Part shown: positions 7,722 through 16,216 of the stretch, one piece after another
Layout: the number at the start of each line of letters is the position of its first letter
Numbering within the stretch: position 1 is the first letter of the stretch
NCBI RefSeq assembly: GCF_019970045.1
Contig: NZ_JAHXYI010000009.1
Span: 1 to 64,000, forward strand
Length of the DNA: 64,000 nt
Source: Chryseobacterium sp. GVT01B
Lineage (GTDB): Bacteria > Bacteroidota > Bacteroidia > Flavobacteriales > Weeksellaceae
Direction of reading: 5' to 3'
Program-made: the position numbers and the translations under genes
Notes under the pieces: model-generated
Seen by the model: only the letters and a program-made list of their open reading frames with translations
What the model was told of the DNA's origin: nothing
Database searches by the model: none

Positions 7722-10700
7722 TTATTTTTTGATGAATTTAGATTTGAATTGCTCAATTCCTTTATCATCTATTGTAATTACATAACCACCTTTAACTAAA
7801 GTTGAAACATTTACTTTTCCATTATTGATATTTCCTCTATCTACTAACTGTCCAGCAGCACTATAAATTTTATAAGTAGCTTTATCTGAAACTTTAGTAA
7901 CATTTAGAATATCACTTACCGGGTTTGGATAAATCTGAATACCATTGTTTTTAACAGAAGTTTCAGAAGTAGCAAGGTTACCAGTAATGACTACGTTATA
8001 GTCTTCAACTTCACCGTAATCAAAATTATTTCCACATAGATAATCTGCCGGTAATGATAAACCTGCATTTGTACTACCTACAAAAAATAATACAACTCTC
8101 ATTCTTAATGGCTGCCCTTCCACTGCATTACTTGGAATTGTAACATTCCCTGTTATTACAGTTGGCGACGGAGTAACCGCTACAGGATAATTCAATACTC
8201 TTTCTGTTTCGCTGAAAACACCATCCTTATTGAAATCAATAAATGCTGCTACTGTATCATAGTCAGCAACATCCGGGTTACTAGCAGTGACAGAAATAGG
8301 GTAAACATTCCCTTTTGTTAAATTAATCTGAAGCGCAGTGTTTGTTGTGTAGTTTGTATATGTACTGCTTGCTGAAGTATTATTAATATTTGCAATTGTT
8401 ACATTGGAAATATACTCATAGTTAGCATCACTTGTAGAAGCTGTACAATAAGCAAGTTGTGGCGTAGTGAAGTTTACAGAAGCTGAATATGTCCCTACAG
8501 TAGTACCACAAACTAATGCAACCTGAATTTCATATGTCGTACCATCAATTAAATTAGCTAAGTTGATTGAAGGAACTGTTGTATCAGCTTCAGTCCAAAC
8601 TGTTGTACCTACCTTTCTATAACGTACCTTATAAGTTGCCCCAGTATAAGACATCCAAGATGCACTAGCTGAAGATACTGTAATATTGCTCACTGCTACA
8701 TTCGTTGGAGCAGCACTGCTACATGCAGAAAGAGGTGCAATACTAACAGGTCCTACCGCATAGAAAATATTACCTATTGAAGAAATTCTTACTTTAATAG
8801 TCTGTCCGTTCAATGAAGAAGGGAAAGTGAAGTTTTCAGTTCCGTCATTAGGTGTTGATGCTGATAGCACAGTCCAGGTTGCTCCGTTATCTGTAGTATA
8901 GTCAATTTTTACAGTAGTAACATTATAAGGAGCAGCATTAGTATTTGCAACAATCCATTGAACTGGAGTTGGAGTATTCACATCAGCATATTGATTAGCT
9001 ACTCTGAAAGGTCCGTTATCTCCTACAACAACTGTCTGAACTTTAAAAGCAGACTGCTGTTCAGCTACGTTAGAGTTATTATCTCTAACAGTTAATGCAA
9101 AGTTTGTTGTTCTTGCTACAGTTGATACCGCTTCCCAAGTATTGTTTGCATTATTTAATACTCCATTCATTACAGATGCAAATTTCGGGAAGTATCTTAC
9201 TGGATTCGTACTTGGAACAGCAGATCTGAACGAAGCTCCCGACATTGTATTTCCTAAGTTAAACTTGTTAATAGAAACTGATGCATCATCAACTTCTTCC
9301 CAAGAATAAGTCATTGGATCATTTTCAGGATCTGTAGCACCACCTGTTAAAACAAATGCAGTCCCTTTAGGTATAGTATATGTTGGCAGATCCGTAATTA
9401 CCGGAGGATTGTTGGTAATTGTAGTTTCTACATCACAAGTTTTTGCAATTAAATTAGCCTGAACCTGACCTATACTTGCTTTATGGAAATAAGGATCTGA
9501 ATTAGCCTGAACATCCGTATTAGGACCAGTAATACCTGCATATCCCATAATGGTAGTTCCTGAACCTGGTTCCATATTTACACCACTTCCTTCAAGATTA
9601 TGAGAGAAAGTATGGTTAGCCCCTAACTGGTGCCCCATCTCATGGGCAACATAGTCGATATCAAAGCTATCACCAGATGGAATTCCATTTGCAGGAGAAG
9701 TAAATCCTGAACCTTTTCCTTTAGGAACGGTAGTTGTAGGATTGATACATACACATCCGATACATCCGGCATTTCCTCCACCTCCTGATTTACCGAACAA
9801 GTGTCCGATATCATAGTTGAGATTTCCTACATTAGCTGTTAAAGCGGTTTGCAGCTGTGTGTTCCAAGCTCCTCCCGCTCCTGTAGCAGCAGCAGAATAT
9901 GGATCTGTAGCCGGGTCAATATAAATTACAGCCGGAAAGTTTTGCAAATTCAAATGCAATGCAAAATCTTTCTCAAAAACTCCGTTTACTCTGGTTAAAG
10001 TATTATTGATTGCAACAAGTGCCGGAGCTCTTTTCTGATCATCTGTAGCTGTAGCAGGTACACCAGCAAGCCCCATAAAGTATTGAGTATACTCACCTGT
10101 AACAGACATTGCCAATCTCATTGTTCTGTATTTCTTATCAGAACTCTTGTTGAAAGTTGTTGCCTGATTTGAAAATGACTGCCCATTTTTCAATAAGGCA
10201 TCTATTTCTTTTTTAGCAACAGGAGATTCTTCTGTAGAACATAAGAATCCGTTTTTATCCTTTTTAGTTTTAGGATGAACAGCATAAACTGTTTTATCTG
10301 TAGAAGCCGGGTCAATAAATTCATAATTATCTCCATGGATGATCATCGACTGAAAATCATTAGGAGCAATACTGAATCTTAAATACTTGGTCGGGTCTTC
10401 TACACTTGTTCCAACATAAGATCCTAATTCATACTTGTCTGCCAGTTCTTTTACGACTACTGGAAAACTGTATACATTAAATCTTTCAATCTTCCCGCTC
10501 ATAGTGGGAAGAGAAATCACTACAGGAGTGGCATTTGTACCCATTTCCTGTGCATTCTTCAGCTGAGATCTCAGTAAGTTCAGGTCTAATTTATAGTACC
10601 CGTTACCTCTTACATTAGATTGATCTACTCTAAATCCTGTACTTCTTTTGTTATCGTCTCCTTTTTTAAAGGAAGTTGGTGTCCATTGACCGAACACAGC

Positions 10701-10745
10701 TCCTCCTATAAAAGTAAACATTAAAGCAGTAAATACTCTTTTCAT
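7722..10745 (-). CDS. Secreted M12B (reprolysin-like) zinc metalloprotease with FN3, GEVED and T9SS domains
   Basis: This 1007-residue preproprotein has a signal peptide ending GAVFGQ (about residue 20) and a reprolysin-type propeptide (about 21-195). The metalloprotease domain (about 200-440) carries the zinc site HEMGHQLGANH at 368-378 (His368, His372, His378; catalytic Glu369) and a downstream Met-turn, TTIMGYAG. A cluster of cysteines (CIGCVC) just before the active site probably forms disulfides. After a linker or Ig-like region come one FN3 domain (about 675-760), one GEVED domain (ending GEVEDYNVVI) and a T9SS type A tail (QIYPNPV... KSKFIKK). It should be secreted by T9SS and degrade extracellular protein. 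It is transcribed alone, between two terminators. The architecture is well known in flavobacteria; the substrate is unknown. Confidence 0.9.
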   Translation of the reverse strand: MKRVFTALMFTFIGGAVFGQWTPTSFKKGDDNKRSTGFRVDQSNVRGNGYYKLDLNLLRSQLKNAQEMGTNATPVVISLPTMSGKIERFNVYSFPVVVKELADKYELGSYVGTSVEDPTKYLRFSIAPNDFQSMIIHGDNYEFIDPASTDKTVYAVHPKTKKDKNGFLCSTEESPVAKKEIDALLKNGQSFSNQATTFNKSSDKKYRTMRLAMSVTGEYTQYFMGLAGVPATATDDQKRAPALVAINNTLTRVNGVFEKDFALHLNLQNFPAVIYIDPATDPYSAAATGAGGAWNTQLQTALTANVGNLNYDIGHLFGKSGGGGNAGCIGCVCINPTTTVPKGKGSGFTSPANGIPSGDSFDIDYVAHEMGHQLGANHTFSHNLEGSGVNMEPGSGTTIMGYAGITGPNTDVQANSDPYFHKASIGQVQANLIAKTCDVETTITNNPPVITDLPTYTIPKGTAFVLTGGATDPENDPMTYSWEEVDDASVSINKFNLGNTMSGASFRSAVPSTNPVRYFPKFASVMNGVLNNANNTWEAVSTVARTTNFALTVRDNNSNVAEQQSAFKVQTVVVGDNGPFRVANQYADVNTPTPVQWIVANTNAAPYNVTTVKIDYTTDNGATWTVLSASTPNDGTENFTFPSSLNGQTIKVRISSIGNIFYAVGPVSIAPLSACSSAAPTNVAVSNITVSSASASWMSYTGATYKVRYRKVGTTVWTEADTTVPSINLANLIDGTTYEIQVALVCGTTVGTYSASVNFTTPQLAYCTASTSDANYEYISNVTIANINNTSASSTYTNYTTNTALQINLTKGNVYPISVTASNPDVADYDTVAAFIDFNKDGVFSETERVLNYPVAVTPSPTVITGNVTIPSNAVEGQPLRMRVVLFFVGSTNAGLSLPADYLCGNNFDYGEVEDYNVVITGNLATSETSVKNNGIQIYPNPVSDILNVTKVSDKATYKIYSAAGQLVDRGNINNGKVNVSTLVKGGYVITIDDKGIEQFKSKFIKK

Positions 10746-10852
10746 AAATTAAAACACAATTATAATTTCCGCCAAATATAACTATTTTATAAATCTTATG
10801 GATAAAATAAGTTAATATTTTTCAACATAACACATCTATCACCCATATCTAT

Positions 10853-10892
10853 TAAAAAAAATACAAACTTTAGACTCATCTAAAGTTTGTAT
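10853..10892 (-). terminator. Rho-independent terminator of the rlmD-DUF6452-DUF6048 operon
   Basis: A perfect 14-bp stem (10861-10874 with 10879-10892, core AAACTTTAGA/TCTAAAGTTT) has a CTCA loop. An A-run on the plus strand (10855-10860) supplies the minus-strand U-tract. It lies 33 bases after the last gene of the operon. Confidence 0.88.
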
Positions 10893-10925
10893 TTTATATA
10901 TTTTAAATACTAAGAAATTACACTT

Positions 10926-11591
10926 CTAAAACTTATAAGCAATATTCCATGCAAATCCCATATTGAATTTTGAAGAACTTCTTCCGAAGCCCGGAACAAT
11001 CATCGGAGAAATATCATCCTGCTTGGAAGTATATACCATATATCTTGGCTGAAGATTCACATCAATATAGAAATTGGAATCAAATAATTGCACCCTGCCT
11101 CCTAGCGTTCCTTCCAGCCAAAAAGATGACTGCGATGATGAAGGAAAGGCTTCAGAAGAATTACTTCCCCCAAATCCACGAACAGGAATTGCCATATATT
11201 CCTGATTATAAAATGATCCGGCAGCTTTTCCTCCTGCATAAAATCCGTTGAATTCATTCTCTGCATCTTTTGCAAGCATATAGAATGCTCCCAACTTCAC
11301 AAAAGGACCGCTTGCCTTTGCATCATACCCATTCTTTTGGTACACATTCTTTTCAAAACCTGCTTCCGCAATAGCATGGAGATTTCCTTTTATCTTTGAC
11401 GAAATAAATCCCTGATACAGTTTTCTGTCTGAAAAGAATCCGGCTCCGGTATTCAGTACATCAAGGCCAACCATAAAATTGGGTTCATATTTTTCGTGAA
11501 CCTTCTTTTCTGCTTCCTTTTTTTTGTCTTGTGCCCAGTTTATTATTCCCAATAAACTAAAAAGAAAGGTAAAGATTAGTCTTGTCTTCAT
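10926..11591 (-). CDS. DUF6048-like outer-membrane beta-barrel-type protein
   Basis: A 221-residue protein has a signal peptide (MKTRLIFTFLFSLLGIINWA, cleavage near residue 21). A lysine-rich linker and alternating aromatic/polar beta-strand segments follow, ending in ...FAWNIAYKF with a terminal Phe, as expected for an outer-membrane barrel. I recognise it as the DUF6048 family of Bacteroidota, from memory of its pairing with DUF6452 and rlmD. Its first 35 bases overlap the end of the preceding lipoprotein gene, so translational coupling is likely. Function is unknown. A possible ligand-free barrel of about 8 strands is inference. Confidence 0.75.
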   Translation of the reverse strand: MKTRLIFTFLFSLLGIINWAQDKKKEAEKKVHEKYEPNFMVGLDVLNTGAGFFSDRKLYQGFISSKIKGNLHAIAEAGFEKNVYQKNGYDAKASGPFVKLGAFYMLAKDAENEFNGFYAGGKAAGSFYNQEYMAIPVRGFGGSNSSEAFPSSSQSSFWLEGTLGGRVQLFDSNFYIDVNLQPRYMVYTSKQDDISPMIVPGFGRSSSKFNMGFAWNIAYKF

Positions 11592-12033
11592 TCTCTATTT
11601 GATTTTGTCCGGCTTCCAGTTTCAGAACAGGATTCGGAGTTACTAATTCTGAACTTAAATTCTCGTAAGATTTTTTGATTCCGCATCCGGGAGAAACATA
11701 CGTTGACTTCGTCGTATAATTAATCCTTACTTTAGATTCCACTCCCTTCTTGGTAAGTTTAAAATAAACGTCTGTATACGGTGAGTTGTCTACCCGTAGA
11801 GGAATTAACCTGGAATCAATTTTTGCAAGTCCTCCCAGATCTACCTTTCCTGCACCATAATCTACTGCAACATAGAGTGAATCCAGAGTAGTTTCTTTTC
11901 CAGAATCCAGTGATCTGAAAGCCACCTTCATTCTTGGAGTTCCTTCTCCACTTTCACAAATATCATCATCTCCCCCACAGGAAAAAAGAATTCCTAAAAA
12001 ACAGATCGCTATCAGAAACTTAAAGTATTTCAT
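11557..12033 (-). CDS. DUF6452-like lipoprotein
   Basis: This 158-residue protein has a lipoprotein signal peptide, lipobox LFSC at about residues 16-19, followed by GGDDD, a pattern typical of surface or periplasmic lipoproteins in this group. The mature part has a Cys pair (DICESGEG and SPGCGIKKSYE) and beta-strand-like segments. It is the middle gene of an rlmD-DUF6452-DUF6048 cluster, with a 30-base gap from rlmD and a 35-base overlap with the downstream gene. The family name is recalled from this gene order. No function is known. A structural partnership with the downstream barrel protein is a reasonable inference from the overlap. Confidence 0.75.
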   Translation of the reverse strand: MKYFKFLIAICFLGILFSCGGDDDICESGEGTPRMKVAFRSLDSGKETTLDSLYVAVDYGAGKVDLGGLAKIDSRLIPLRVDNSPYTDVYFKLTKKGVESKVRINYTTKSTYVSPGCGIKKSYENLSSELVTPNPVLKLEAGQNQIENEDKTNLYLSF

Positions 12034-12063
12034 ATTAAGATTTGAAATTCAAATTTAAATAAA

Positions 12064-13476
12064 TTATTTTTTAATCAACAACGCGATGTTCTCAACATGG
12101 TGTGTTTGCGGGAACATATCTACCGGTAAGATCTTCACCAAAGTATAATGTTCTTTCATCAAAGCAAGGTCTCTTGCCTGTGTTGCTGAGTTACAGCTTA
12201 CATAAACTACTTTTTCCGGTGAAAGTTTTAAGATTTGTTCTACAACCTTCTGATGCATTCCGTCTCTTGGTGGGTCTGTAATTAATACGTCTGCTTTTGG
12301 ATGATTTTCTAAAAACTCATCATTAAAGACGTTTTTCATATCTCCACAATAGAAAGTTGTGTTGGTCAAACCATTCAATTCAGCATGTTCGATTGCTGCA
12401 TCGATTGCTTCCTGAACAGATTCGATTCCGATAACCTGTTTTGCATTTCTTGCCACGTATTGTGCAATCGTTCCAGTTCCTGTATAAAGGTCATACACTA
12501 CTTCATCCCCTTTCAGATCTGCAAATTCTAATGTTTTTCTGTATAACTCTAACGCTTGTTTGTAGTTGGTCTGGAAGAATGATTTCGGACCTATCTTAAA
12601 CTTTAGTCCATCCATTTCTTCCATCAGGTAACCTTCTCCGAAATATACGTTGATATTTAAATCATAGATAGAATCATTCTGCTTAGGATTAATAGCATAT
12701 ACCAATGTTTTAATCTGCGGGAATTTTTCTAATAAGAATTCAAAAAGTTTCTCTCTGTTTTCTTTTTCTTCTCTGTAAAGCTGAAAAAGAACCATCCATT
12801 CTCCTCTGGAATTTTGTCTCATCATTAAGGTTCTTAAAAAACCTTCCTGGTTTCTTACATCAAAGAAATCCAACCCGTTATTTACTCCATACTCTTTTAC
12901 AGCCAGTCTTATTGCATTGGAAGGATCTTCCTGAAGGAAACACTCTTTCAAATCAAGAATTTTGCTCCACATTCCAGGAATATGAAATCCTAGAGCATCT
13001 TTACTTCCAAAGTTCTCTTCTGAACTGATTTCATATTGAGTAAGCCATCTCGCATTTGAGAAAGAAAACTCCATTTTATTTCTATAAAAATACTGTTCTT
13101 CAGCTCCCAGAATTGGCATCGTTTCAAAGTCATCAATTCCGCCGATTCTTTTAATATTATTATATACTTCTTCCTGTTTAAAATCAAGCTGTTTTTCGTA
13201 GCTCATGTTCTGCCATTTGCATCCTCCACAAGTCCCGAAATGAATACATTTAGGATCAACTCTGTAAGGTGATTTTTCAAGTACTTCAACCGCTTCCCCT
13301 TCATAATATTTTGACTTCGCCTTTTTCACTCTTACATTGACAATATCACCGGGAATTGCGCCTGTTACCATCACAGCTTTTCCTTCTTCTGTCTTTCCTA
13401 TTGCAACGCCTTTTGCTCCGGCAGTCAATAGCTTTATATTTTCAAGAATCAGATCTCTTTTTTTCTTCCTACTCAT
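12064..13476 (-). CDS. rlmD: 23S rRNA (uracil-1939-C5)-methyltransferase RlmD-type
   Basis: This 470-residue protein uses SAM to methylate a uracil at C5 in 23S rRNA. It has an N-terminal TRAM domain (about 5-60) and a 4Fe-4S cluster motif CIHFGTCGGCKW (Cys-x5-Cys-x2-Cys). The Rossmann methyltransferase domain follows, with DLYTGTGTIAQYVAR and then DPPRDGMH, and the catalytic-loop cysteine is in VYVSCNSATQARD. The ATG at 13476 is preferred. The longer frame to 13533 would need a TTG start lying in the upstream gene's terminator, and a -7-like box (13523-13530) sits between. It is first in an operon with two envelope-type genes. In this family the exact target (U1939 or U747) cannot be assigned from sequence alone. 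Confidence 0.9.
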   Translation of the reverse strand: MSRKKKRDLILENIKLLTAGAKGVAIGKTEEGKAVMVTGAIPGDIVNVRVKKAKSKYYEGEAVEVLEKSPYRVDPKCIHFGTCGGCKWQNMSYEKQLDFKQEEVYNNIKRIGGIDDFETMPILGAEEQYFYRNKMEFSFSNARWLTQYEISSEENFGSKDALGFHIPGMWSKILDLKECFLQEDPSNAIRLAVKEYGVNNGLDFFDVRNQEGFLRTLMMRQNSRGEWMVLFQLYREEKENREKLFEFLLEKFPQIKTLVYAINPKQNDSIYDLNINVYFGEGYLMEEMDGLKFKIGPKSFFQTNYKQALELYRKTLEFADLKGDEVVYDLYTGTGTIAQYVARNAKQVIGIESVQEAIDAAIEHAELNGLTNTTFYCGDMKNVFNDEFLENHPKADVLITDPPRDGMHQKVVEQILKLSPEKVVYVSCNSATQARDLALMKEHYTLVKILPVDMFPQTHHVENIALLIKK

Positions 13477-13531
13477 TCTAAAATTTTCTATTTTCCTAAT
13501 TGAAACTTTACGTTTCAGTTTGCAAAAATAC

Positions 13532-13563
13532 AATAAAAAAAACCTTATCCGAAGATAAGGTTT
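13532..13563 (-). terminator. Rho-independent terminator of the thioredoxin-fold lipoprotein gene
   Basis: A 10-bp stem AAACCTTATC (13540-13549) pairs with GATAAGGTTT (13554-13563) around a CGAA tetraloop. It is followed on the minus strand by eight U residues. It ends at the spurious TTG start of rlmD, so it also helps place the rlmD start downstream. Confidence 0.88.
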
Positions 13564-13583
13564 CTATACTGTGTTAAAGTTTA

Positions 13584-15116
13584 TTATTTTGTTGGAGCCG
13601 GCTGTGGATTTGCTGGCTGTTGAGCTGCAGAAGGATCAAGCTGTAATTGTGGCTGCATCTGCATATTTGGTTCTGCCTTTGGAGCTGAAAGACCAGTCTG
13701 CTTATCCAGAATAGTTACCAATTCCTGCTCACCAAGGTTTACAAATGATCTGCTGGCAATTTTACCATCTTTATCAATGATCACAAAGCAAGGTAATTTG
13801 AATCCGTATACTCCATATTTCTTGGCAATATCAGAGTTCAGACCTCCTTCTCCATACACATTTACTCCCTGTACTCCTTTTAAAAGAGAATTACTGGTTT
13901 TAATAAACTGATCTTTTGTATCGTCTACGTTTACGAATACAAAATTCATTTTAGATTTATAGAAGTTTACTACTTCTTTTAATACAGGTACTGTAGCTTC
14001 GCTGATATAAGGATTCCATGAAGCATAGAAGAATAATATATAAGGTTTTCCTTTGTTTTCAGAAAGTTTATAAGCTTTTCCGTCTTGTTTTGCTAAAGCG
14101 GCATCCGGAGCAGCATCTCCTATTTTAAGTCCTGTAATAGCTACCTGCATTTTTAACAGGTCACTTTTAATGGTAGCATCTTTAATATCTGAATCAATGA
14201 TCTTTTTGATTTTGTCAATATTTGCTGCAGGAGTTGTAGGATGAATATCAGCCTGAGCCATTACAAATGCCAAAAGATAGTCTTTTGCAGTCTGAGATAA
14301 CTCTTTCTTTGTTTTTAAATATTGAGCAAACATCTCAGAAGTTGTAATTCCTGTTTTTCCTTTGCTGTTTGCTTCTGCATACTTCTGGAAATCTGGAGTC
14401 ATTTTTACAAGAAGATATTGTCTGTAAAGAGGGATTGTTTTCACCATCGCGTCTTTATCTGTTTCCAACTGAGTCTCGTAATCTTTTAATGCTTTAGAAG
14501 CTTTGTAAGATGGATTTCCAGACATTGGCCCGTGAGACATTTCATAGTTGGCAAGCAAATTAAGAATAGTAACTTTCACATCATTTTTCTTCCACTCCAA
14601 AAGTGCTTTGCTAGGACTGTTTTTCTTAGCAAGATCATCTACATTTTTATTGATATCTGCTTCAATTTTATGCATCCCTTTCAAGAATGCAGCTTCATCT
14701 CCGCCCATCAAAGCACCTATATTAACTTTAGTACCGTACTCAGCTAAGAATTTTTGACTTGCTGTAAGAAAATCATTATTCTTCTTGGCATCTCCTGTAA
14801 CCACAAATTCATTTGGGAAAGTAGCTCCGTTTCCTGAAATATTCACTTTTTGTCCTCCTTCAAGATAGATCAGGCTTTGTCTGCCCGCATAGTTGATCAC
14901 GTACATACCGTCTTTAGGAGCATCAAAACTTCCTGAAAAGTTTCCGTCTTTATCTAAACCAATATTAATCAAAGGCAGGGTTCCTACTCCTGAAGCTTCT
15001 ACAAATTCAATTCTTTCTAATGGAGAACTTCCAGTAATTTTTCCTTTTACTTCTACTTTTTTTGAACAAGACATCACAAAAGCTGTGATGATAAACAATA
15101 AAAGATATTTTTTCAT
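13584..15116 (-). CDS. TlpA/AhpC-TSA-like thioredoxin-fold lipoprotein lacking the CXXC motif
   Basis: A 510-residue lipoprotein (lipobox VMSC near residue 17) has an N-terminal DUF4369-like beta domain (about 20-120) and a long helical middle. The thioredoxin-like domain (about 335-480) begins IGDAAPDAALAKQDGKAYKL. Where related TlpA proteins have WCxPC, this one has FFYASWNPYISEA, with no cysteine. A lone Cys occurs near the cis-Pro position (KLPCFVIID). A Pro/Gln-rich tail follows. The fold is therefore recognisable but disulfide exchange by the usual mechanism is not possible. A chaperone or binding role is one inference. It is a single gene between terminators. Confidence 0.82.
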   Translation of the reverse strand: MKKYLLLFIITAFVMSCSKKVEVKGKITGSSPLERIEFVEASGVGTLPLINIGLDKDGNFSGSFDAPKDGMYVINYAGRQSLIYLEGGQKVNISGNGATFPNEFVVTGDAKKNNDFLTASQKFLAEYGTKVNIGALMGGDEAAFLKGMHKIEADINKNVDDLAKKNSPSKALLEWKKNDVKVTILNLLANYEMSHGPMSGNPSYKASKALKDYETQLETDKDAMVKTIPLYRQYLLVKMTPDFQKYAEANSKGKTGITTSEMFAQYLKTKKELSQTAKDYLLAFVMAQADIHPTTPAANIDKIKKIIDSDIKDATIKSDLLKMQVAITGLKIGDAAPDAALAKQDGKAYKLSENKGKPYILFFYASWNPYISEATVPVLKEVVNFYKSKMNFVFVNVDDTKDQFIKTSNSLLKGVQGVNVYGEGGLNSDIAKKYGVYGFKLPCFVIIDKDGKIASRSFVNLGEQELVTILDKQTGLSAPKAEPNMQMQPQLQLDPSAAQQPANPQPAPTK

Positions 15117-15373
15117 TTCAATTTTTAATATTACACAAAAATACGCTTTTTAGGGCTTGTTAATTCACACTAATTATTTTTTTTGAAAATTTTATTCCTG
15201 CTGTTCAAAAGGGACATTTCTAGTTATTTTATCCATCTCTTTTGGAATAGCAAACTGTATTTGAAAGTTAAAAAAAAACGATTCAAATACCCTCCAAATA
15301 TATACTTATTAAATAAAGAATAACTAAAATCCATCAATAAGTTAACAAACTTTAACAGGATAATGGCATTAAT
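15117..15373. other. AT-rich intergenic region between sdhB and the thioredoxin-fold gene
   Basis: Together with the sdhB terminator this stretch is about 309 bases. A TATTTTTG -7-like box for the minus-strand lipoprotein gene is present at 15136-15143. I see no ORF, RNA gene or repeat in the remainder. Confidence 0.6.
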
Positions 15374-15408
15374 AAAAAAATCGCCTTCAAAAATGAAGGC
15401 GATTTTTT
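15374..15408 (-). terminator. Rho-independent terminator of sdhCAB
   Basis: The stem TCGCCTTCA (15381-15389) pairs with TGAAGGCGA (15394-15402), extended by A/T pairs, around an AAAA loop. Seven A residues on the plus strand provide the minus-strand U-tract. It lies 18 bases after the sdhB stop. Confidence 0.9.
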
Positions 15409-15425
15409 ATGTATTTGAATCAATT

Positions 15426-16193
15426 CTATCCTTGATCTACAAGAGCAGCCATGTATTCTCTGTTCATTCTTGCGATGTTTTCAAGAGAAATACCTTTAGG
15501 ACATTCTACTTCACATGCTCCGGTGTTTGAACAGTTCCCGAATCCTTCTTCGTCCATAGCTTTCACCATGTTCAGAACTCTTCTCTTAGCTTCTACTCTA
15601 CCTTGAGGAAGTAATGCATACTGAGAAACCTTAGCTCCTACAAATAGCATAGCAGATCCGTTCTTACAAGTAGCTACACAAGCTCCACATCCGATACAGG
15701 CAGCTGCATCCATTGCTTTGTCTGCATCTTCTTTAGGAACCGGAATTGCGTTAGCATCTAATGTATTTCCAGAAGTATTCACAGAAATGAAACCTCCTGC
15801 TGCCATTACTCTGTCAAATGCGCTTCTGTCTACCATCAAGTCTTTGATAACAGGGAAAGCGGCACTTCTCCAAGGTTCAATAACGATAGTCTCTCCATCT
15901 TTGAACATTCTCATGTGAAGCTGGCAGGTAGTGATACCTGTATCCGGCCCGTGAGCTCTACCATTGATGTAAAGTGAACACATACCGCAGATTCCTTCAC
16001 GACAGTCGTGGTCAAAAGCAATAGGTTCTTTTCCTTCGTTAATTAAATTTTCGTTCAGGATATCCAGCATCTCCAAAAATGAAGAGTCTGTAGATACATC
16101 TGATATTTTGTAGGTCTCAAACTGACCTTTAGTTTTACTATTTTTTTGTCTCCAAATTTTCAGCGTAAGATGTAAGCCTTTTTTTGCACTCAT
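15426..16193 (-). CDS. sdhB: Succinate dehydrogenase/fumarate reductase iron-sulfur subunit
   Basis: This 255-residue subunit passes electrons from the flavoprotein to quinone through three Fe-S clusters. The 2Fe-2S site is CREGICGMC plus a later TTCQLH. The 4Fe-4S site begins CIGCGACVATCKNG. The last cluster is formed with CSNTGACEVECPKGI. It acts at the inner face of the cytoplasmic membrane, bound to SdhA and SdhC. It is last in the sdhC-sdhA-sdhB operon, 23 bases after sdhA, with a terminator following. The length and cluster spacing match the Bacteroidota/Wolinella-type enzyme. Confidence 0.95.
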   Translation of the reverse strand: MSAKKGLHLTLKIWRQKNSKTKGQFETYKISDVSTDSSFLEMLDILNENLINEGKEPIAFDHDCREGICGMCSLYINGRAHGPDTGITTCQLHMRMFKDGETIVIEPWRSAAFPVIKDLMVDRSAFDRVMAAGGFISVNTSGNTLDANAIPVPKEDADKAMDAAACIGCGACVATCKNGSAMLFVGAKVSQYALLPQGRVEAKRRVLNMVKAMDEEGFGNCSNTGACEVECPKGISLENIARMNREYMAALVDQG

Positions 16194-16216
16194 AATGTTA
16201 TATTTTAGGTTGGAGA

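Noticed and set aside
13477..13533. Longer TTG-initiated start for rlmD
   Set aside because: It would lie in the upstream terminator's U-tract and over a -7-like box; the ATG at 13476 gives a normal family N-terminus.
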